A program made the translations under genes and the position numbers. Of a stretch of DNA of 8,037 nt, positions 6,153 to 8,037 are shown piece after piece (within the stretch, counting starts at the first letter, position 1; the number at the start of each line of letters is the position of its first letter). Source of the stretch: Deltaproteobacteria bacterium (GTDB lineage: Bacteria; Desulfobacterota; DSM-4660; Desulfatiglandales; Desulfatiglandaceae); the NCBI GenBank assembly GCA_003646995.1, contig QMLZ01000129.1, positions 1 to 8,037 on the forward strand, written 5' to 3'. The notes beneath the pieces are model-generated. The model worked only from the letters and a program-made list of their open reading frames with translations. It did not search any database and was not told the origin of the DNA.

Positions 6153-7916
6153 ATGTCAAACGAACAGAAAGACCTTAATTCAATTCTGGATCAAACCGAA
6201 CGCTTAGGGGTGGTGGGTTCCCCCTCCTCCAGCTCAGAGCTGGCAATAGATATCCTGGGATCTGCCGTCACCCGAAAATTAGTGGGGGAGCTGGCCCTTT
6301 TTCATTTCCTACAGGATAATGCTCCCCACTATGCCCTTGGTCAGATTACAGAAGTGCAGCTTCGCAATATATGGCATGAAGATCCCACAATGAGGAGTCT
6401 TATCCGTCAACGGGGATGGGTGGATGCCGTGAGCGAAAGACAGGATACCCACCTCGGAAAAATGGGAGTGAGCGCGGTATTCCAAAAAGGTGGGCCCGCC
6501 GGCTATGAGCCAAGCATTCTGGGAACGGTCCCTTCCACCGGAACACCCATACATATCGTCTCAGACGATATCCTTGATGAGCTCCTCCATCCGTATCAAG
6601 ATCAAATCTTCTATCTTGGTCATGTTTATGGATCAAAGCCCAAACTACCTCTCTGGTTCAAGCATTTTGATCGAGGTCCAGATGGAGCTGGTGAGGCTTA
6701 CCATATTGGGATATTTGGAAAGACCGGATCAGGAAAATCCGTTCTGGCCAAGATGATTCTATTGGCCTATGCCCGTTATCCCAAGATGGCTCTGCTTGTT
6801 ATTGACCCACAGGGAGAATTTGCGAGGGATATGAAACCAGGGGGAAGTTCCAGTGAATTCGCCTTGCCAGTCGGGGATATTATAAGGAAATCGGGCAAGC
6901 AGATCGTTGTACTAACGGTCCGTAACTTGGTTCTTGACCGATGGGAGCTGTTGGAACAGATTCTTTTTGAGTCTTTATTTTTTGAGCGACTTACTATCCC
7001 TAAGAGCGAAAACAGAGAATTGGCCTGTGGTATTTTGGCCGATCGTCTTAAAAAAGCAAAGGTCAAGCTTCCGGATCTTCACCTCAGAAAATCCTTTGAC
7101 AAGGCTTGGGATCTTCTTGGAGAGGATCGCGTTCAGAGAGTTTTTTATCGGACAGAAGCATCTCGAGCCCGGTTTAAAACAGCGTTAGAAGAAGCTGATC
7201 CTGACGAATTTTTTTCACAATATTGGGGGCCTGTTGCAGAACTCTTCCGTGTAGACAGGCCGGGTGCCAAAAGTGTCAACAAAGCTCTGAGCTGGCTGCT
7301 TAGCTTGGAAACGGAAAACCGGCCTATTCTAGTTATCGATCTATCTCGGGAGCAGGCCCATGGCCTCTTTTGGAATGAGAGGATTCAATCTCTGGTTATT
7401 AAAAGGCTCTTGGATGGGCTTAACCAAACGGCCGAATATTTCTATAAGGAGGGACAAAGCCTCAACGCCCTTGTAGTTATAGACGAAGCTCACCGACTTG
7501 CACCCCGTGATCTCCCGAGAGAGGATGAGGCATCTCGAGGAGTTAGGGGAATGCTCATCGATGCGGCTCGGACCACTCGAAAGTATGGACTTGGATGGCT
7601 TTTTATAAGCCAAACGCTGTCGAGTCTACACCAAGAAATCCTCCAACAATTACGGATATTTTTCTTTGGTTTTGGACTCGGACTTGGCCAGGAATTCCAA
7701 TCCCTCAGACAGCTTGTAGGGTCATCCGGTCCAGCGCTTGGCCTTTATCAGTTGTTCAGAGATCCTCATTCCGCTTTCGATGTTACCAGTCGTCAATATT
7801 CATTTATGACCATTGGACCGGTCAGTCCTCTTTCTTTCTCGGGAACACCTCTCTTTTTCAATGCTTTTAACACTGTGGAAGCATTCTTGGGAGCCAACAG
7901 TCTGAAAGCCAAATGA
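6153..7916 (+). CDS. herA: HerA-like DUF87 ATPase (FtsK/HerA superfamily)
   Basis: This 587-residue ATPase is of the HerA/FtsK type, predicted to form a ring-shaped DNA translocase. The N-terminal 165 residues end in a beta-rich segment (LGTVPSTGTPI near 123-133, IFYLGHVYGSKPKLPL near 152-167) that resembles a HAS-barrel. Walker A is GKTGSGKS (189-196, K195), followed by LLVIDPQGEF (214-223), typical of DUF87. A long middle region (about 230-385) precedes the second core half: ILVIDLS (392-398), Walker B LVVIDEAHRL (440-449, D444 and E445), and AARTTRKYG (471-479) with ISQTL (485-489), matching sensor and arginine-finger regions. No nuclease or SIR2 domain is fused, so the effector is probably the adjacent NurA. 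The protein is longer than archaeal HerA (about 500 residues), mostly through the middle region. It is the last gene of the cassette. Confidence 0.92.
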   Translation: MSNEQKDLNSILDQTERLGVVGSPSSSSELAIDILGSAVTRKLVGELALFHFLQDNAPHYALGQITEVQLRNIWHEDPTMRSLIRQRGWVDAVSERQDTHLGKMGVSAVFQKGGPAGYEPSILGTVPSTGTPIHIVSDDILDELLHPYQDQIFYLGHVYGSKPKLPLWFKHFDRGPDGAGEAYHIGIFGKTGSGKSVLAKMILLAYARYPKMALLVIDPQGEFARDMKPGGSSSEFALPVGDIIRKSGKQIVVLTVRNLVLDRWELLEQILFESLFFERLTIPKSENRELACGILADRLKKAKVKLPDLHLRKSFDKAWDLLGEDRVQRVFYRTEASRARFKTALEEADPDEFFSQYWGPVAELFRVDRPGAKSVNKALSWLLSLETENRPILVIDLSREQAHGLFWNERIQSLVIKRLLDGLNQTAEYFYKEGQSLNALVVIDEAHRLAPRDLPREDEASRGVRGMLIDAARTTRKYGLGWLFISQTLSSLHQEILQQLRIFFFGFGLGLGQEFQSLRQLVGSSGPALGLYQLFRDPHSAFDVTSRQYSFMTIGPVSPLSFSGTPLFFNAFNTVEAFLGANSLKAK

Positions 7917-7924
7917 GAATCCAA

Positions 7925-7980
7925 AGTGATATTAGTGATATTAGGGACGTCCTTAAATAAGTAAATAACTTTAGAGGGAC
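7925..7980. repeat. Small tandem repeats and palindrome after the cassette
   Basis: Immediately after the ATPase gene, AGTGATATT occurs twice in tandem (7925-7933 and 7934-7942). GGACGTCC (7945-7952) is a perfect 8-bp palindrome. TAAATAA occurs twice, separated by one G (7954-7960 and 7962-7968). AGGGAC occurs at 7943-7948 and again at 7975-7980, 32 bases apart. The block resembles the dispersed AT-rich GGGAC-flanked repeats I associate with REP-type or transposon-end sequences, but no transposase is in the window and that identity is only an impression. It has no G/C-rich hairpin with a T-run, so I do not call it a terminator. Confidence 0.45.
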
Positions 7981-8005
7981 AGCTTCAGCGTTAATGCGTT
8001 TGTAC

Positions 8006-8010
8006 AGGAG
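8006..8010 (+). promoter_or_regulatory. Ribosome binding site before the right-edge ORF
   Basis: AGGAG lies four bases before the ATG at 8015. The spacing is a little short but plausible, and it is the main reason to take the ATG as a real start. Confidence 0.4.
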
Positions 8011-8014
8011 AAGC

Positions 8015-8037
8015 ATGGGTTTTCGTTTCTGGAGACG
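8015..8037 (+). CDS. Possible DUF4236 protein start, 3'-partial
   Basis: Only seven codons and two bases of the next are visible, reading M-G-F-R-F-W-R and then a codon starting CG (Arg). The pattern MGFRFxRR is how DUF4236-family proteins characteristically begin, and a Shine-Dalgarno motif stands just upstream. DUF4236 is a short N-terminal domain of unknown function found in many bacterial proteins. About 100 bases of repeat-like sequence separate it from the ATPase gene, so it is probably not part of the defence operon. With so few residues this remains a guess. Confidence 0.35.

Noticed and set aside
6153..7916. SIR2-HerA or DUF4297-HerA type defence system
   Set aside because: No SIR2 or DUF4297 protein is adjacent; the gene directly upstream is NurA-like.
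7945..7952. GGACGTCC as a transcription terminator
   Set aside because: The palindrome has no loop and no following T-run; a stem of four base pairs per arm is too short for an intrinsic terminator.
7925..7968. CRISPR-like array
   Set aside because: The repeats are 7-9 bases, only two copies each, in tandem without spacers.

Overview
The window carries one tightly packed, single-direction gene cassette of five genes (2-7916), with a short repeat-like intergenic stretch and the probable first codons of an unrelated gene at the right edge. It looks like an accessory defence island from a bacterium: clear Shine-Dalgarno motifs precede most starts, GC is moderate, and all genes are on the plus strand. 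The host cannot be named from the sequence. The bacterial, probably Gram-negative, impression comes from the ribosome binding sites and the style of the terminal repeat, and is only an inference.

Layout: (1) 2-1084, the C-terminal part of a beta-class N4/N6 DNA methyltransferase like the Mod subunit of Type III restriction-modification (RM) systems, cut by the window edge. (2) 1087-3837, a Type III Res-like superfamily 2 helicase with a C-terminal PD-(D/E)XK nuclease. (3) 3840-4994, a DUF4338 protein, the family of DruA from the Druantia anti-phage system. (4) 4999-6150, a NurA-family nuclease. (5) 6153-7916, a HerA-like FtsK/DUF87 hexameric-type ATPase. The junctions between the five genes are 2, 2, 4 and 2 bases, so they are almost certainly co-transcribed and probably translationally coupled. 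(6) 7917-8014 is an AT-rich gap with small tandem repeats and an 8-bp palindrome. (7) 8015 to the edge is the possible start of a DUF4236 protein.

How they may work together: Mod would mark self DNA, and Res would translocate on and cut unmodified DNA. HerA and NurA are known in other organisms as a motor-nuclease pair that resects DNA ends. DruA is a defence-associated protein whose biochemical role I do not know. The order Mod-Res-DruA-NurA-HerA suggests a composite system in which a Type III-like RM module supplies self/non-self discrimination or DNA ends, and a NurA-HerA module (with DruA) degrades the DNA or adds a second layer of immunity. That integration is inference; the family assignments rest on visible motifs. 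I do not recognise this exact five-gene combination as a named system.
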